A stretch of DNA of 64,000 nucleotides from JAJRXR01 sp041402005 (GTDB taxonomy: Bacteria > Planctomycetota > Phycisphaerae > Phycisphaerales > UBA1924). The position numbers were made by a program, and so were the translations under genes. The stretch spans positions 310,001-374,000 of the forward strand of contig JAWKTB010000001.1 of assembly GCA_041402005.1 (NCBI GenBank), in the 5' to 3' direction. This document shows positions 1-8,932 of this stretch, one piece after another. The stretch's first letter is position 1; each line of letters opens with the position of its first letter. The notes beneath the pieces were generated by a model. That model was not told where the DNA came from. It ran no database searches and worked only from the letters and a program-made list of their open reading frames with translations.

Positions 1-1
1 G

Positions 2-730
2 CAATCGTTCAACGTCGAGTGGGGCTCGCCCGACACCGCGCCCCCCGCCTCGTACGCCGGCGTCGGCCTGGCCGGCGTCTGGAACACGTTCGAGTCGATG
101 GCGTCGGGCGTGGACCTGCCCCTGGTCGGGCTCGACGGCGCCCCGATCGCGGTCACGATCCGCAACATCGGCTTCGACGTCGTCGAGTCATTCGACAACC
201 CGGGCACGAGCGGCGCCGACCAGGCCCTGCTCGACGACTGCTTCGTCTCGTACAACGACCCCGTGGACGGGTGCCTGTTCATGAAGCACGTGGCGCCGGG
301 CGACTACCGCGTCATCATGTACGCCCTTGCGCCCGACGACGCGCTGCTCAAGAGCCGCCTGCGCATCGACCAGAACCTCGACGACCCCGAGCTGGTCGGG
401 GGCGCCTGGCCCGGCGCCCACCAGGAGGGCGTCACCTACATGCGCCAGAACGCGACCGTCGCCGCCGACGGCATCCTCAACATCCACTCGGGCCTCTTCG
501 GGGGCGAGATCCGGTCCGTCCTCAATGGCATCCAGGTCGTCCGCCTCGCGGACCTGTGCCCCGCGGACCTCGCCGAGCCCATGGGCCAGCTCGACTTCTC
601 CGACGTCGTAGCTTTTCTTGTCGCCTTCAGCGCGATGGCGCCCGAGGCGGACCTGGCGATGCCCTTCGGGCAATGGGATTTCTCCGACGTCGTCGAGTTC
701 CTCACGATCTTCGGGAGTGGGTGCCCCTAG
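2..730 (+). CDS. Secreted protein with C-terminal GC-type dockerin tail (5' end outside window)
   Basis: The reading frame is open from the first bases, so the N-terminus lies outside the window; an internal ATG at 98 is not a credible start because coding continues in frame upstream of it. The visible part is acidic and mostly beta-like, with no enzymatic motif I recognise. The last 60 residues hold two copies of the pattern D-L-A-x-P-[MF]-G-Q-x-D-F-S-D-V-V-[AE]-F-L, ending in GSGCP. This is the GC-type dockerin tail known from Phycisphaerae secreted proteins and presumed to mediate surface anchoring or sorting. The same tail recurs at 20862, 47716 and 60691. The family call rests on the tail; the function of the body is unknown. 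Confidence 0.85.
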   Translation, partial: QSFNVEWGSPDTAPPASYAGVGLAGVWNTFESMASGVDLPLVGLDGAPIAVTIRNIGFDVVESFDNPGTSGADQALLDDCFVSYNDPVDGCLFMKHVAPGDYRVIMYALAPDDALLKSRLRIDQNLDDPELVGGAWPGAHQEGVTYMRQNATVAADGILNIHSGLFGGEIRSVLNGIQVVRLADLCPADLAEPMGQLDFSDVVAFLVAFSAMAPEADLAMPFGQWDFSDVVEFLTIFGSGCP

Positions 731-1127
731 GAACGGCGCATCGAGACCAGAGTCGGGCGAGAGTCTGACGAGCCCGGAACGGAAGTGACGGGTTTTCTTG
801 CGCGCCCCGGGCGACAGAGGGGAGAGAGACTCGGGAGGCGCTTACTCACGTGCGGGGCTCGTCGCGTGCCACTGACCCGTCCTCGGGTCAGTGCCATTCA
901 CGTGGCTTTCCGCACTGACCGGAAGACCGGTCAGTGGCACGGGTCAGGGCGAGCATCCCTGTGCGGAGCGGGCGTACATCCTGCGTCACGCCTCGAAGGG
1001 GGCGTCGGTCTTTCCTGAGAAGAGTCCCCCGAAAGCCGCGGGATGAGAATCCCGCGGGGTGGGTGTCCGTACGCCCAAGACGTGGAGAAGCCGAAGACGG
1101 CGTCTCCACGGCACCCGGCTTGATGAT
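731..1127. other. Gene-free, hairpin-rich intergenic stretch
   Basis: No convincing coding sequence is present. The stretch holds the double palindrome at 866-940 (listed separately) and a perfect 9-bp hairpin at 1036-1057 (CCGCGGGAT / ATCCCGCGG around a 4-base loop). Further imperfect inverted repeats lie around 1058-1120. It separates a plus-strand gene end from a minus-strand gene end, so it is a convergent intergenic region where hairpins may act in termination. Confidence 0.6.
866..940. repeat. Paired palindromic repeat (GGTCAGTG family)
   Basis: Two consecutive hairpins share the core CACTGACC/GGTCAGTG. The first has a CACTGACCC/GGGTCAGTG stem, and the second is GCACTGACCGG / CCGGTCAGTGGC around AAGA. 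The outer ends also match as a 12-base inverted repeat, GTGCCACTGACC (866-877) and GGTCAGTGGCAC (929-940), so the whole 75 bases can fold as one cruciform or two. The organisation resembles REP/BIME elements mobilised by TnpA-REP, but no transposase is in the window. Confidence 0.7.
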
Positions 1128-1850
1128 CTATGGCAATGCGGTTGGTGCGGGGTCAACAGACCACACAGTTCGCCACGACACCCATTGGACGTTGCCATCG
1201 CGAGTGTAGAGGATTCCAGTAGAGTCAGAATGGTAGACTACTGCATTTACTGTAGTCCCATCTGTCAACTTCAAAATTACGCTGCGAGTCTTTGTGTCTG
1301 CGAACAATGCGAAGGCCACGCTAATTGAAAGGCCAAGCAAAATACAAAGCACAGTGGATACAATCCCTGACATGATATTTCGATTCTTTACAAGCGACCA
1401 GATTCCTTGCTCGCCCTTCCTTTCGGCCCTGCGCCATTCAAACCCCGCAAGCACGAAACCGCCAGCCGCGAACAACGCCTGCACAACCAAGTATTGCCAT
1501 CCAAAGTTGTATGCCGACTTCGCTGTCAGGCCCAGCCAGATCAAGAAGCCAAAGGCCCATAGCACACGGCGTGCATTGGTCGATCCTTGGAGCAGGAAGT
1601 AGTAGAGGAGAGTCGTTGATAGCACTCCGATTGCGGCGTATGTGTAGTCAATGCGGTTTGGAGTGAGAGGGACAGCTGTAGCTAAATCAGGGCAGTGTAG
1701 TAGAATAGCGAGGCGTACCCGCGAGGCCCCGACCACTACGTTTACGAATGAGAGCAATAAAGCTGTAAGTACCGCGAGCAGACTCGCGATCTTCGCAACA
1801 TCGCTAAGTAATATCGGGTTGCCGATCTTGGGTGGGTCAGGCGCGCTCAT
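1128..1850 (-). CDS. Predicted five-helix membrane protein, translationally coupled to lepA
   Basis: This 240-residue protein has hydrophobic segments at about residues 21-41, 69-88, 96-110, 118-137 and 160-184. A polar tail of about 55 residues, reading like a small beta domain (KLTDGTTVNAVVYHSD), follows. I do not recognise the family. The ATG at 1850 overlaps the lepA stop as TGATG, which implies translational coupling; this decides the start against an upstream in-frame ATG inside lepA. Base composition is visibly AT-richer than lepA, suggesting recent acquisition or relaxed selection. The tail could be a ligand-sensing or protein-binding module, but that is a guess. Confidence 0.7.
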   Translation of the reverse strand: MSAPDPPKIGNPILLSDVAKIASLLAVLTALLLSFVNVVVGASRVRLAILLHCPDLATAVPLTPNRIDYTYAAIGVLSTTLLYYFLLQGSTNARRVLWAFGFLIWLGLTAKSAYNFGWQYLVVQALFAAGGFVLAGFEWRRAERKGEQGIWSLVKNRNIMSGIVSTVLCILLGLSISVAFALFADTKTRSVILKLTDGTTVNAVVYHSDSTGILYTRDGNVQWVSWRTVWSVDPAPTALP

Positions 1851-3673
1851 CACTCCCCCGTATCCAACACCGCCATGAACGCCTTCTGCGGGATGTTCAC
1901 GGAGCCGATGGATTTCATCTTCTCCTTGCCCTTCTTCTGTTTTTCCAGGAGCTTGCGCTTGCGGGTGACGTCGCCGCCGTAGCACTTGGCGGTGACGTCC
2001 TTGCGGAAGGCCTTGATGGTCTCTCGCGCGATGATCTTGCCGCCGATCGCGGCCTGCAGCGGGATCTCGAACTGGTGGCGGTCGATCACCTTGCGGAGCT
2101 TGTTGAGCAGCAGCCTCCCGCGCCCCTCGGCCTTGTCGCGGTGGGCGATCAGGGCCAGGGCCTCGACGGGGTCGGCGTTGATCAGGATGTCGATCTTCAC
2201 GAGGTTGTCGGCGTGGTACCCGCTGACCTCGTAGTCCATCGTGCCGTAGCCGGAGGTCAGGCCCTTGAGCTTGTCGTAGAAGTCATAGATCAGCTCGGCG
2301 AGCGGGATCTCGAACGTGAGCATCTGGCGCGTCTGCGAGATGTGGATCTGCGACTTGTAGACGCCCCGCCGGTCCAATGCCAGCTTCATGATCTCGCCGA
2401 TCTTGTCGGTCGGTGTCATGATCTCGACCCGGCAGATCGGCTCGCGGATCTCGAGGATCGAGCCGGGGTCGGGCAGCTCGCCCGGGTTGTGGACCTCGAT
2501 GAGTTCTTGTTCGCCGCCCTTGGTGCGCACCAAGACCTGGTACGACACCGTCGGCGCGGTCTGGACGACGGAGAGCCCGCCCTCGCGCTCCAGGCGCTCC
2601 TGCACGATGTCCATGTGCAGCAGGCCCAGGAACCCGCACCGGAAGCCGAAGCCGAGGGCGTCCGAGTGGACGGCCTGGTACGTGAACGAGCTGTCGTTGA
2701 GCGCGAGACGGTCCATCGCGTCGCGCATCTCCTCGAAGTCGGGGGTCTTCCCGTCGTCGCTCGTCGCGGGATAGAAGTCGCAGAAGACCATCTGGCGGGG
2801 CGGCTCGTACCCTGACAGTGGCTCGTCGGCGGGGTCGAGGTCGCGCGTGATGGTGTCGCCGACGCGGACGTCGCCCAGCGTCTTGATGGCGGCGACGAGG
2901 TACCCCGTCTCCCCCGGGCCCAAACGCGTGACCTTGGTCTGCTTGGGGGTGTACTTGCCAAGCTCGGTGACCTGCCAGGTGCGCCCCATACCCATCATGC
3001 GGATCTTCTCGCCGACCTTGAGCTCGCCGTCGAAGACGCGGACGTAGATGATGACGCCCCGGTAGTCGTCATAGACCGCATCGAAGATCAGCGCCCGCGT
3101 CTTGTCGGTCACGGGCTCGCGTGGCGGCGGCAGCTTGTCGCAGATCGCCGCCAGCAGCTCGTCGATCCCCTCGCCCGTCTTGGCAGACACGCGCAGGCAG
3201 TCCTCCGCCGCCAGCCCCAGCGCCTGCTCGACCTCCATCGCGATCTCGTCGGGGCGGGCGGCGGGCAGGTCGATCTTGTTCAGGACCGGGATGATCTCCA
3301 GGTCCTGTTCGACCGCGAGGTACGCGTTGACGACCGTCTGCGCCTCGACGCCCTGCGACGCGTCCACGATCAGCAGGGCCCCCTCGCACGCCTTGAGCGC
3401 CCGGCTGACCTCATACGAAAAATCCACGTGCCCCGGCGTGTCGATGAAGTTGAGCATGAAGGGCTTGCCCTCGTGCTCGTGCATGACCGTGACGGCGGAC
3501 GCCTTGATCGTGATCCCCCGCTCGCGCTCCAGGTCCATGTCGTCCAGGAACTGCTCGCGCCGCTCCCGGTCGGAGACGGCCTTGGTCGCCTGGAGCAGAC
3601 GGTCGGCCAGCGTCGACTTGCCGTGGTCGATGTGGGCGATGATCGAGAAGTTGCGGATCTGGGGGTCGGGCAT
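1850..3673 (-). CDS. lepA: Elongation factor 4 (LepA), back-translocating GTPase
   Basis: This 607-residue protein is full length for the family. The G domain shows G1 AHIDHGKST (13-21), the switch RGITI (52-56), G3 DTPGH (78-82) and G4 NKID (132-135). The C-terminal domain has the LepA-specific run beginning GGDVTRKRKLLEKQKKGK and ending near SIGSVNIPQKAFMAVL. EF4 binds ribosomes in GTP-dependent fashion and remodels stalled elongation or assists subunit biogenesis. It is the first gene of a two-gene unit with the membrane protein whose start codon overlaps its stop. Confidence 0.98.
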   Translation of the reverse strand: MPDPQIRNFSIIAHIDHGKSTLADRLLQATKAVSDRERREQFLDDMDLERERGITIKASAVTVMHEHEGKPFMLNFIDTPGHVDFSYEVSRALKACEGALLIVDASQGVEAQTVVNAYLAVEQDLEIIPVLNKIDLPAARPDEIAMEVEQALGLAAEDCLRVSAKTGEGIDELLAAICDKLPPPREPVTDKTRALIFDAVYDDYRGVIIYVRVFDGELKVGEKIRMMGMGRTWQVTELGKYTPKQTKVTRLGPGETGYLVAAIKTLGDVRVGDTITRDLDPADEPLSGYEPPRQMVFCDFYPATSDDGKTPDFEEMRDAMDRLALNDSSFTYQAVHSDALGFGFRCGFLGLLHMDIVQERLEREGGLSVVQTAPTVSYQVLVRTKGGEQELIEVHNPGELPDPGSILEIREPICRVEIMTPTDKIGEIMKLALDRRGVYKSQIHISQTRQMLTFEIPLAELIYDFYDKLKGLTSGYGTMDYEVSGYHADNLVKIDILINADPVEALALIAHRDKAEGRGRLLLNKLRKVIDRHQFEIPLQAAIGGKIIARETIKAFRKDVTAKCYGGDVTRKRKLLEKQKKGKEKMKSIGSVNIPQKAFMAVLDTGE

Positions 3674-3760
3674 GGGTCGGGAATCGTAGAGGGGGTAAGT
3701 TCAACGCGGAGAGCTGCTGAGGGCCGCGGAAGAGAGAGAAGGTGCGTCCGAGCCCCCGGT

Positions 3761-4225
3761 TCAGTCCTCGACCGTGTCGCTCGTGACCCGGAGCATCCCG
3801 GACTCGGTGACCCCCGCGTCGGTCAAATACTGCCAGGTTCCGTGCTCGCCTTCGATCAGCAACTCCACGTTGTTGTCGACCATGTCTGGGTGGAGCTCAA
3901 CGATGAGACGCTCCTCTTCTTCGCGCCAGCGCAGCTTGCCGGAGCCGAGCGGAATCCGGTGTGGTTCGGAGTCTGAAGCTATCGACCAGGATCCAATCCC
4001 GGGCTCGTTCTCAGGTGATATGGCCAGGCTGACGGTACCCGATGCAAAGTACGTTTCCGAAGCGTTATCACCTGAATAGAGGTCCATCAAGAGCACTCGA
4101 ATCGCACCTTCTGAGCTACCTCCCGTACCGCCACGCTTGTTCGTTTGATCAGAGCATGCCGAGAGACTCATGCACGCGATCAGCCCCGCGGTCATACCAA
4201 CGCGTGTGTGGCAGACGATGCGCAT
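3761..4225 (-). CDS. Hypothetical lipoprotein
   Basis: This 154-residue protein has a lipoprotein signal peptide: short basic start, hydrophobic stretch and lipobox LSAC with the acylated Cys at 24, followed by a Gly/Ser-rich linker. The mature part is acidic and beta-rich with no family I can name. It lies 35 bases downstream of the methyltransferase gene on the same strand and is AT-richer than its neighbours. A cell-envelope location is well supported; the function is unknown. Confidence 0.75.
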   Translation of the reverse strand: MRIVCHTRVGMTAGLIACMSLSACSDQTNKRGGTGGSSEGAIRVLLMDLYSGDNASETYFASGTVSLAISPENEPGIGSWSIASDSEPHRIPLGSGKLRWREEEERLIVELHPDMVDNNVELLIEGEHGTWQYLTDAGVTESGMLRVTSDTVED

Positions 4226-4260
4226 GAGTCCAGTCCTCCCTCAGCGCCTCCGCGTACGCC

Positions 4261-5085
4261 CTACTTCTTCACAGCCACCGCCTCGAAGACAGGTGGGAGC
4301 AGCAGGAACGCGTCGGGATTCTTGCCCGCCGCCTCCCACGCCTTCAGGAACGCGTCCGCCTCCGCCTGCGTCATGTGCCCCGCCTCGACGACGCGGGGGA
4401 TGAAGCTCGGCCAGAAGATGCTGGGCCACGCCCACATCTGGTTGCTCGGCCTCGCGATCCGCTGGATCACCTCGAAGTGCGTCAGCTCGAAGCCGGCCTC
4501 GCGCAGGAAGCGGGGCATGTCGCCCATGACGTCGAGGTCGCCCGTCTCGTCCCAGAAGTGGCTCGCCGCGGCGATGCCCCGCTGGAACGCCGGCGAGTGG
4601 GGGGCCAGCCTCATCCCCGAGTACCCGAAGTAGTCCTGGATTGCGAAGCGCCCGCCGGGGGCGAGGCAGTCGTGCACGCCCCGGACCACGCGCGCCGGGT
4701 CGTCGCAGAAGCACAGCACCCACCGGGCGTAGGCAACGTCGAACGTGCCCCGCTCCGCGCCGACGAGCGTGCTCACCTCGTGCACGTCGCCCTTGACGGC
4801 CTGGGCGTGGCTGAAGCCGAAGCGATCGGCGTTCTCGCGGAAGAGATCGACGTACCGGGGTGAGCCCTCGACACCCAGCACGCGCCCGCCCGGCCCGACC
4901 AGCTGCGCCAGGTCCATCGACGCGTACCCAGGCCCCGCGCCGACGTCGAGCACGCGCGAGCCGGGGCGGATGACCGCCCGCTCCCAGACGTCGGCGGCCT
5001 GCTTGGCCCAGAGGCGGTGCTGCACGCCGAGGCGAACCGCCTCGATGTCGTCGGTCCCGAGCAGGTAGTCCTCGATGGTGGGCAT
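4261..5085 (-). CDS. SAM-dependent class I methyltransferase
   Basis: This 274-residue protein has a Rossmann methyltransferase core. Motif I, VLDVGAGPG, lies at 45-53, an acidic loop GVEGSPRYVDLFREN binds the SAM ribose, and FDVAYARWVLCF is the post-I region. The C-terminal third (FWDETGDLDVMGDMPRFLREAGFEL) is typical of small-molecule methyltransferases of the UbiE/Methyltransf_11 group. The substrate cannot be read from sequence. It is divergent from the MFS gene (93 bases between starts) and the lipoprotein gene follows it. Confidence 0.85.
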   Translation of the reverse strand: MPTIEDYLLGTDDIEAVRLGVQHRLWAKQAADVWERAVIRPGSRVLDVGAGPGYASMDLAQLVGPGGRVLGVEGSPRYVDLFRENADRFGFSHAQAVKGDVHEVSTLVGAERGTFDVAYARWVLCFCDDPARVVRGVHDCLAPGGRFAIQDYFGYSGMRLAPHSPAFQRGIAAASHFWDETGDLDVMGDMPRFLREAGFELTHFEVIQRIARPSNQMWAWPSIFWPSFIPRVVEAGHMTQAEADAFLKAWEAAGKNPDAFLLLPPVFEAVAVKK

Positions 5086-5178
5086 GACGGGATCCTATCC
5101 GAGCCCCGCCGGGGGACGCCGACGGAAAACCGGCGCGCCGATCGCATACTCCCATCGCATCCACGCCAATGATGCCCC

Positions 5179-6600
5179 GTGACGCGCACGGAGGCCGACC
5201 AGACCCAGCCAGCGGGCGCCCCGGCGAGCCTGCCCGCGCCGGTCCGCCTCACCCGCCACGTCTTCGTCTCGTTCCTGCCCAGCTCGATGCCGCTGCTCAG
5301 CCGGATGAACTACCGGCGCGAGCTGACCGCCGCCTTCTTCTTCCCCCTCGTCATCGCCTGCGTCGAAGGGGGCGTCATCGGCGTGCTCGTCCGCAACGCC
5401 TTCGAGGGCGTCGTCGACGACGTCTGGCTCAACTTCGTCGTCGCGGGTCTTGTCGCCGCCCCCGCCTTCGCCAACGTCGCCAGCTTCGTCTGGGTCCGCA
5501 TGTCCCACGGCTTGCACAAGATCCGATTCATCAACGCCCTCCAGATCGGCATGATCGCCTCGGTCGCGCTCATCGCCCTGCCCCCCAGGACGCCCCTGGG
5601 CCTGGTGATGATCTGCACGCTCGCGCTCTCGGCCCGCCTGTGCTACGCCGGCATCGTCACGCTCCGCGCGACCGTCTGGGGCGTCAACTACCCGCGTCAC
5701 GCGCGGGCGCGCGTCGCCGGCAAGCTCTCGAGCGTTCAGGTCGAGATCGTCGCGGGCGTCGGGCTGGCTCTGGGCATCGTGCTCGAGGTGGCGCCGTGGG
5801 CGTACCGCGTCTCGTTCCCCCTCCTCGCGCTGGCGGCGCTCATCGGCGTCTTCTCCTGGAAGCGAGTCCGCGTGCGGGGGCACCGCCGCCTTCTCAGGGC
5901 CGAGCGCCGACACTCGGGCGACGACCGCCCGAGCCTCAACCCCCTGGGCATGGCCCACCTGCTGCGTGACGATCGGCGATACGCCGCCTACATGGCCTGC
6001 CAGATGTTCCTGGGCCTGGGAAACATGATGACCTGGGCGCCCGTCGTCATCGTCGTGCGCGAGGTCTTCCACGTCGGGTACCTCGGCGTCATCCTCACCC
6101 ACACCGTCCCCTCCGCCATCATGCCCCTGTGCATCCCCTTCTGGGCGCGCCTCCTCGACCGACGCCACGTCGTCGTCTTCCGCTCCATCCACTCCTGGGT
6201 CTTCGTGATCTCGGCGCTGTTTGCGTTCGTCTCCGTCGAGTTCGGCGTGATGTGGGCACTCGTCGCGAGCGTCGCGGCCAAGGGCATCGCCCTCGGCGGC
6301 GGGCAGATCGCCTGGAGCCTCGGGCACCTCGACTTCGCGCCCGAGGACAAGGCCTCGCAGTACATGGCCGTCCACGTCACGCTCACCGGATTCCGGGGCC
6401 TGCTCGCCCCCTTCCTCGGCGTGACGCTGTACGAGCTCTTCGAGCAGATCCATCCCGGCGGCGGGGCGTGGATGTTCGTCGTCGCCGCCGTCCTGGCCGC
6501 CCTCGGCGCCCTCGGCTTCGCGGCGCTCAGGCGGGCCATGGGCCCCGACGCCACCCAGGTCGGCGCCCAGGCCTTGCCCGGATCCCATACAAACCCCTAA
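5179..6600 (+). CDS. Major facilitator superfamily-like membrane transporter
   Basis: This 473-residue protein starts at GTG. About twelve hydrophobic segments are spread in two halves, with a basic loop near residues 230-255 (RVRGHRRLLRAERRHSGDD) where the MFS central cytoplasmic loop is expected. Conserved-looking pieces are FLPSSMPLLSRMNYRRELTAAFFFPLVIACVE at the start and AAKGIALGGGQIAWSLGHLDFAP in the second half. No substrate can be assigned. The downstream recQ start is only 34 bases away, so the two may be co-transcribed. Confidence 0.8.
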   Translation: MTRTEADQTQPAGAPASLPAPVRLTRHVFVSFLPSSMPLLSRMNYRRELTAAFFFPLVIACVEGGVIGVLVRNAFEGVVDDVWLNFVVAGLVAAPAFANVASFVWVRMSHGLHKIRFINALQIGMIASVALIALPPRTPLGLVMICTLALSARLCYAGIVTLRATVWGVNYPRHARARVAGKLSSVQVEIVAGVGLALGIVLEVAPWAYRVSFPLLALAALIGVFSWKRVRVRGHRRLLRAERRHSGDDRPSLNPLGMAHLLRDDRRYAAYMACQMFLGLGNMMTWAPVVIVVREVFHVGYLGVILTHTVPSAIMPLCIPFWARLLDRRHVVVFRSIHSWVFVISALFAFVSVEFGVMWALVASVAAKGIALGGGQIAWSLGHLDFAPEDKASQYMAVHVTLTGFRGLLAPFLGVTLYELFEQIHPGGGAWMFVVAAVLAALGALGFAALRRAMGPDATQVGAQALPGSHTNP

Positions 6601-6634
6601 GCTTGGCGGGCCTGCCGCCCGGGGGAGCCCGTCC

Positions 6635-8893
6635 ATGCAGTCTCTCGTCGAGACCGACCAGATCCGCGACGTCCTCCGCCAGACCTGGGGGCACGACGAG
6701 CTGCGCAACCTTCAGGAGCCCGCGATCCGGGCCGTCCTCGACGGGCGCGACTCACTCGTCGTCCTGCCGACCGGCGGAGGCAAGAGCCTCTGCTATCAGC
6801 TCCCGCCCCTACTCACCGGGCGCCCCACGCTCGTCGTCAGCCCGCTGATCTCCCTCATGAACGACCAAGTCGCGTCGCTGCGGGCCAATGGCGTGCCCGC
6901 GGCGGCGCTGCACTCCGGGCTGGACCCCGCCGAGCTGCGTGACATTGAGCGCGACTTCGCCTCGGGCGCGATCAAGCTCCTCTTCGTCGCGCCCGAGCGC
7001 GTCATGGGCGGGCGATTGGTCTCGCTCGCGCGCGAGGCAGGCGTGGGCGCGGTCGCGATCGACGAGGCGCACTGCATCAGCCAGTGGGGGCACGACTTCC
7101 GCCCGGAGTACCGGACGCTGCGTGTCTTGCGAGAGCGCCTCGAGGGCGTCCCCTTCCAGGCGCTGACCGCGACCGCCACGCCCCGCGTCCGCGAGGACAT
7201 CGCCAGCCAACTCGACCTGCACGAGCCCGAGATCCTCGTCGGCGTCTTCGACAGACCGAACCTGACCTACCGCGTCCGCGCGCGCACGAAGCTGGACGAG
7301 CAGGTCGCCGAGATCGCCCGCCGCCACCGGGGCTCGGGCCTCGGCGAGGGCGAGGAGGGCGTGATCGTCTACTGCCTTTCGCGCAAGGACACCGAGAAGC
7401 TCGCCGACGCCCTGACCGCCCGGGGCATCGAGGCCAAGGCGTACCACGCCGGCCTGCCCTCCTCGAAGCGCACGAGGGTCGAGCGGGATTTCTCGATGGA
7501 GAAGGTCAACGTCGTGTGCGCGACGGTCGCCTTCGGCATGGGCATCGACCGCTCGAACGTCCGCGCGGTCGTGCACGCCTGCCTGCCCCGCTCGATCGAG
7601 GGGTACCAGCAGGAGACGGGGCGCGCCGGTCGCGACGGGCTCGGCGCCGAGTGCGTTCTGCTCCACGCCCCGGCGGACATCGCCCGCTGGCGACGCCTGA
7701 TCGAGATGCCGGGGCAGGATGGCGAGGCGCCCGATCCCGACTTCGTGACGGCCCAGCTCGAGCTGCTCCACCAGATGCAGCGCCTCGCGACGGGGGGCGT
7801 CTGCCGTCACGCCGCCATCTCCGCCTACTTCGGCCAGGAGTACGAGGCGCCCGAGGGCACGCGCGGGTGTGGCGCCTGCGACATCTGCCTGGGCGAGCTG
7901 TCCGAGATGCCCGACGCCGACGACGTCGCCAAGAAGATCATCTCCTGCGTCGCCCGCTTCGCCCTGCACGCCGAGTCGATGGGCAGCCCCGCCACCCAGT
8001 TCGGCGCCCGCCATCTCGTCGAAGTGCTCGCGGGCGCCAAGACCAAGAAGGTCGAGGAGTTCGGGCACGAGACGCTGTCCACGTACGCGATCCTTGCCGA
8101 CATGCCCCGCGACGTCATCGTCGCCTGCGTCAACCAGCTCGTCGACCAGGGCGCCCTCGGGCGCTCGCCGGGCGACAAGCCGGTGATCCACCTGACCGAG
8201 TCGTCAAGGGGCGTGCTCCGGGGCGAGCAGAGCGTGCGTCTCGTCCGCCCCGAGTCGGCGCCCAAGAAGACCAAGCGCGACGAGGCGTCGTGGGAGGGCG
8301 TGGACCGGGCGTTGTTCGAGAAGCTGCGGGCGCTGCGCCTCGAGCTCGCCCGGGAGCGGTCGGTCCCGCCCTACGTGGTCTTCTCCGACGCGAGCCTGCG
8401 AGACATGGCCAGGCGCCGCCCGAGCACGCCTGATGGGTTCCTGCTGGTGCTGGGCGTGGGGCGCAAGAAGCTGGAGGATCTGGGCGAGGCGTTCCTCGGC
8501 ACGATCACGGAGCACTGCGCCCGCCAGGGCGTCACGATGGACGCGGACGTCGCCCCGCCCCCCGCGCCCATGCGACGGCGCGACGACAACCCGGACCTGC
8601 GAGAGGCCTGCCGCCTGTATGCGCGCGGAGCCGACATCGACGCGGTCGCCGCCGCAACCGGGCGGACGCGCAAGACCGCGGTCGAACTGCTCTGCGAGTA
8701 CATCGAGCGTTCCCGCCCCGCGAGCGTGGATCTCTGGGTGGACGCCACGCTCGCTGACGAGGCTGATCGGGCCTTCGACGCGGTCGGCGACGAACGCCTC
8801 AAGCCCGCGTTCATGCGCCTCGAGGAGCGGATCGACTACGACACGCTCCGCATCGTGCAGGCGTACCGTCGGGCCCGCCGGGGCTCGCGCTGA
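6635..8893 (+). CDS. recQ: ATP-dependent DNA helicase RecQ
   Basis: This 752-residue SF2 3'-5' helicase acts in recombination and fork repair. Walker A is LPTGGGKS (44-51), DEAH is at 143-146 followed by CISQWGHDFRPEY, and motif VI is QQETGRAGRDG. The RecQ zinc site is visible as CRH...YFGQ...CGACDIC. An HRDC-like segment (FEKLRALRLELARERSVPPYVVFSD) follows. The last ~110 residues form a helicase-associated helix-turn-helix region (DIDAVAAATGRTRKTAVELL), an extension beyond the E. coli enzyme that occurs in other bacterial RecQ proteins. Confidence 0.97.
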   Translation: MQSLVETDQIRDVLRQTWGHDELRNLQEPAIRAVLDGRDSLVVLPTGGGKSLCYQLPPLLTGRPTLVVSPLISLMNDQVASLRANGVPAAALHSGLDPAELRDIERDFASGAIKLLFVAPERVMGGRLVSLAREAGVGAVAIDEAHCISQWGHDFRPEYRTLRVLRERLEGVPFQALTATATPRVREDIASQLDLHEPEILVGVFDRPNLTYRVRARTKLDEQVAEIARRHRGSGLGEGEEGVIVYCLSRKDTEKLADALTARGIEAKAYHAGLPSSKRTRVERDFSMEKVNVVCATVAFGMGIDRSNVRAVVHACLPRSIEGYQQETGRAGRDGLGAECVLLHAPADIARWRRLIEMPGQDGEAPDPDFVTAQLELLHQMQRLATGGVCRHAAISAYFGQEYEAPEGTRGCGACDICLGELSEMPDADDVAKKIISCVARFALHAESMGSPATQFGARHLVEVLAGAKTKKVEEFGHETLSTYAILADMPRDVIVACVNQLVDQGALGRSPGDKPVIHLTESSRGVLRGEQSVRLVRPESAPKKTKRDEASWEGVDRALFEKLRALRLELARERSVPPYVVFSDASLRDMARRRPSTPDGFLLVLGVGRKKLEDLGEAFLGTITEHCARQGVTMDADVAPPPAPMRRRDDNPDLREACRLYARGADIDAVAAATGRTRKTAVELLCEYIERSRPASVDLWVDATLADEADRAFDAVGDERLKPAFMRLEERIDYDTLRIVQAYRRARRGSR

Positions 8894-8932
8894 ACGCAGC
8901 CCTTCGCCCATGGGGGGGGCGTCAATCAGAAC

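Noticed and set aside
866..940. CRISPR array
   Set aside because: Only two palindromic units, no spacers of regular length and no cas genes.
1832..2815. 327-residue plus-strand frame over lepA
   Set aside because: Antisense shadow of lepA; composition is Leu/Asp/Val runs typical of GC-rich antisense frames.
5095..6708. 537-residue minus-strand frame over the MFS gene
   Set aside because: Antisense to a coherent membrane protein; has repetitive Arg/Asp/Glu content and no domain.
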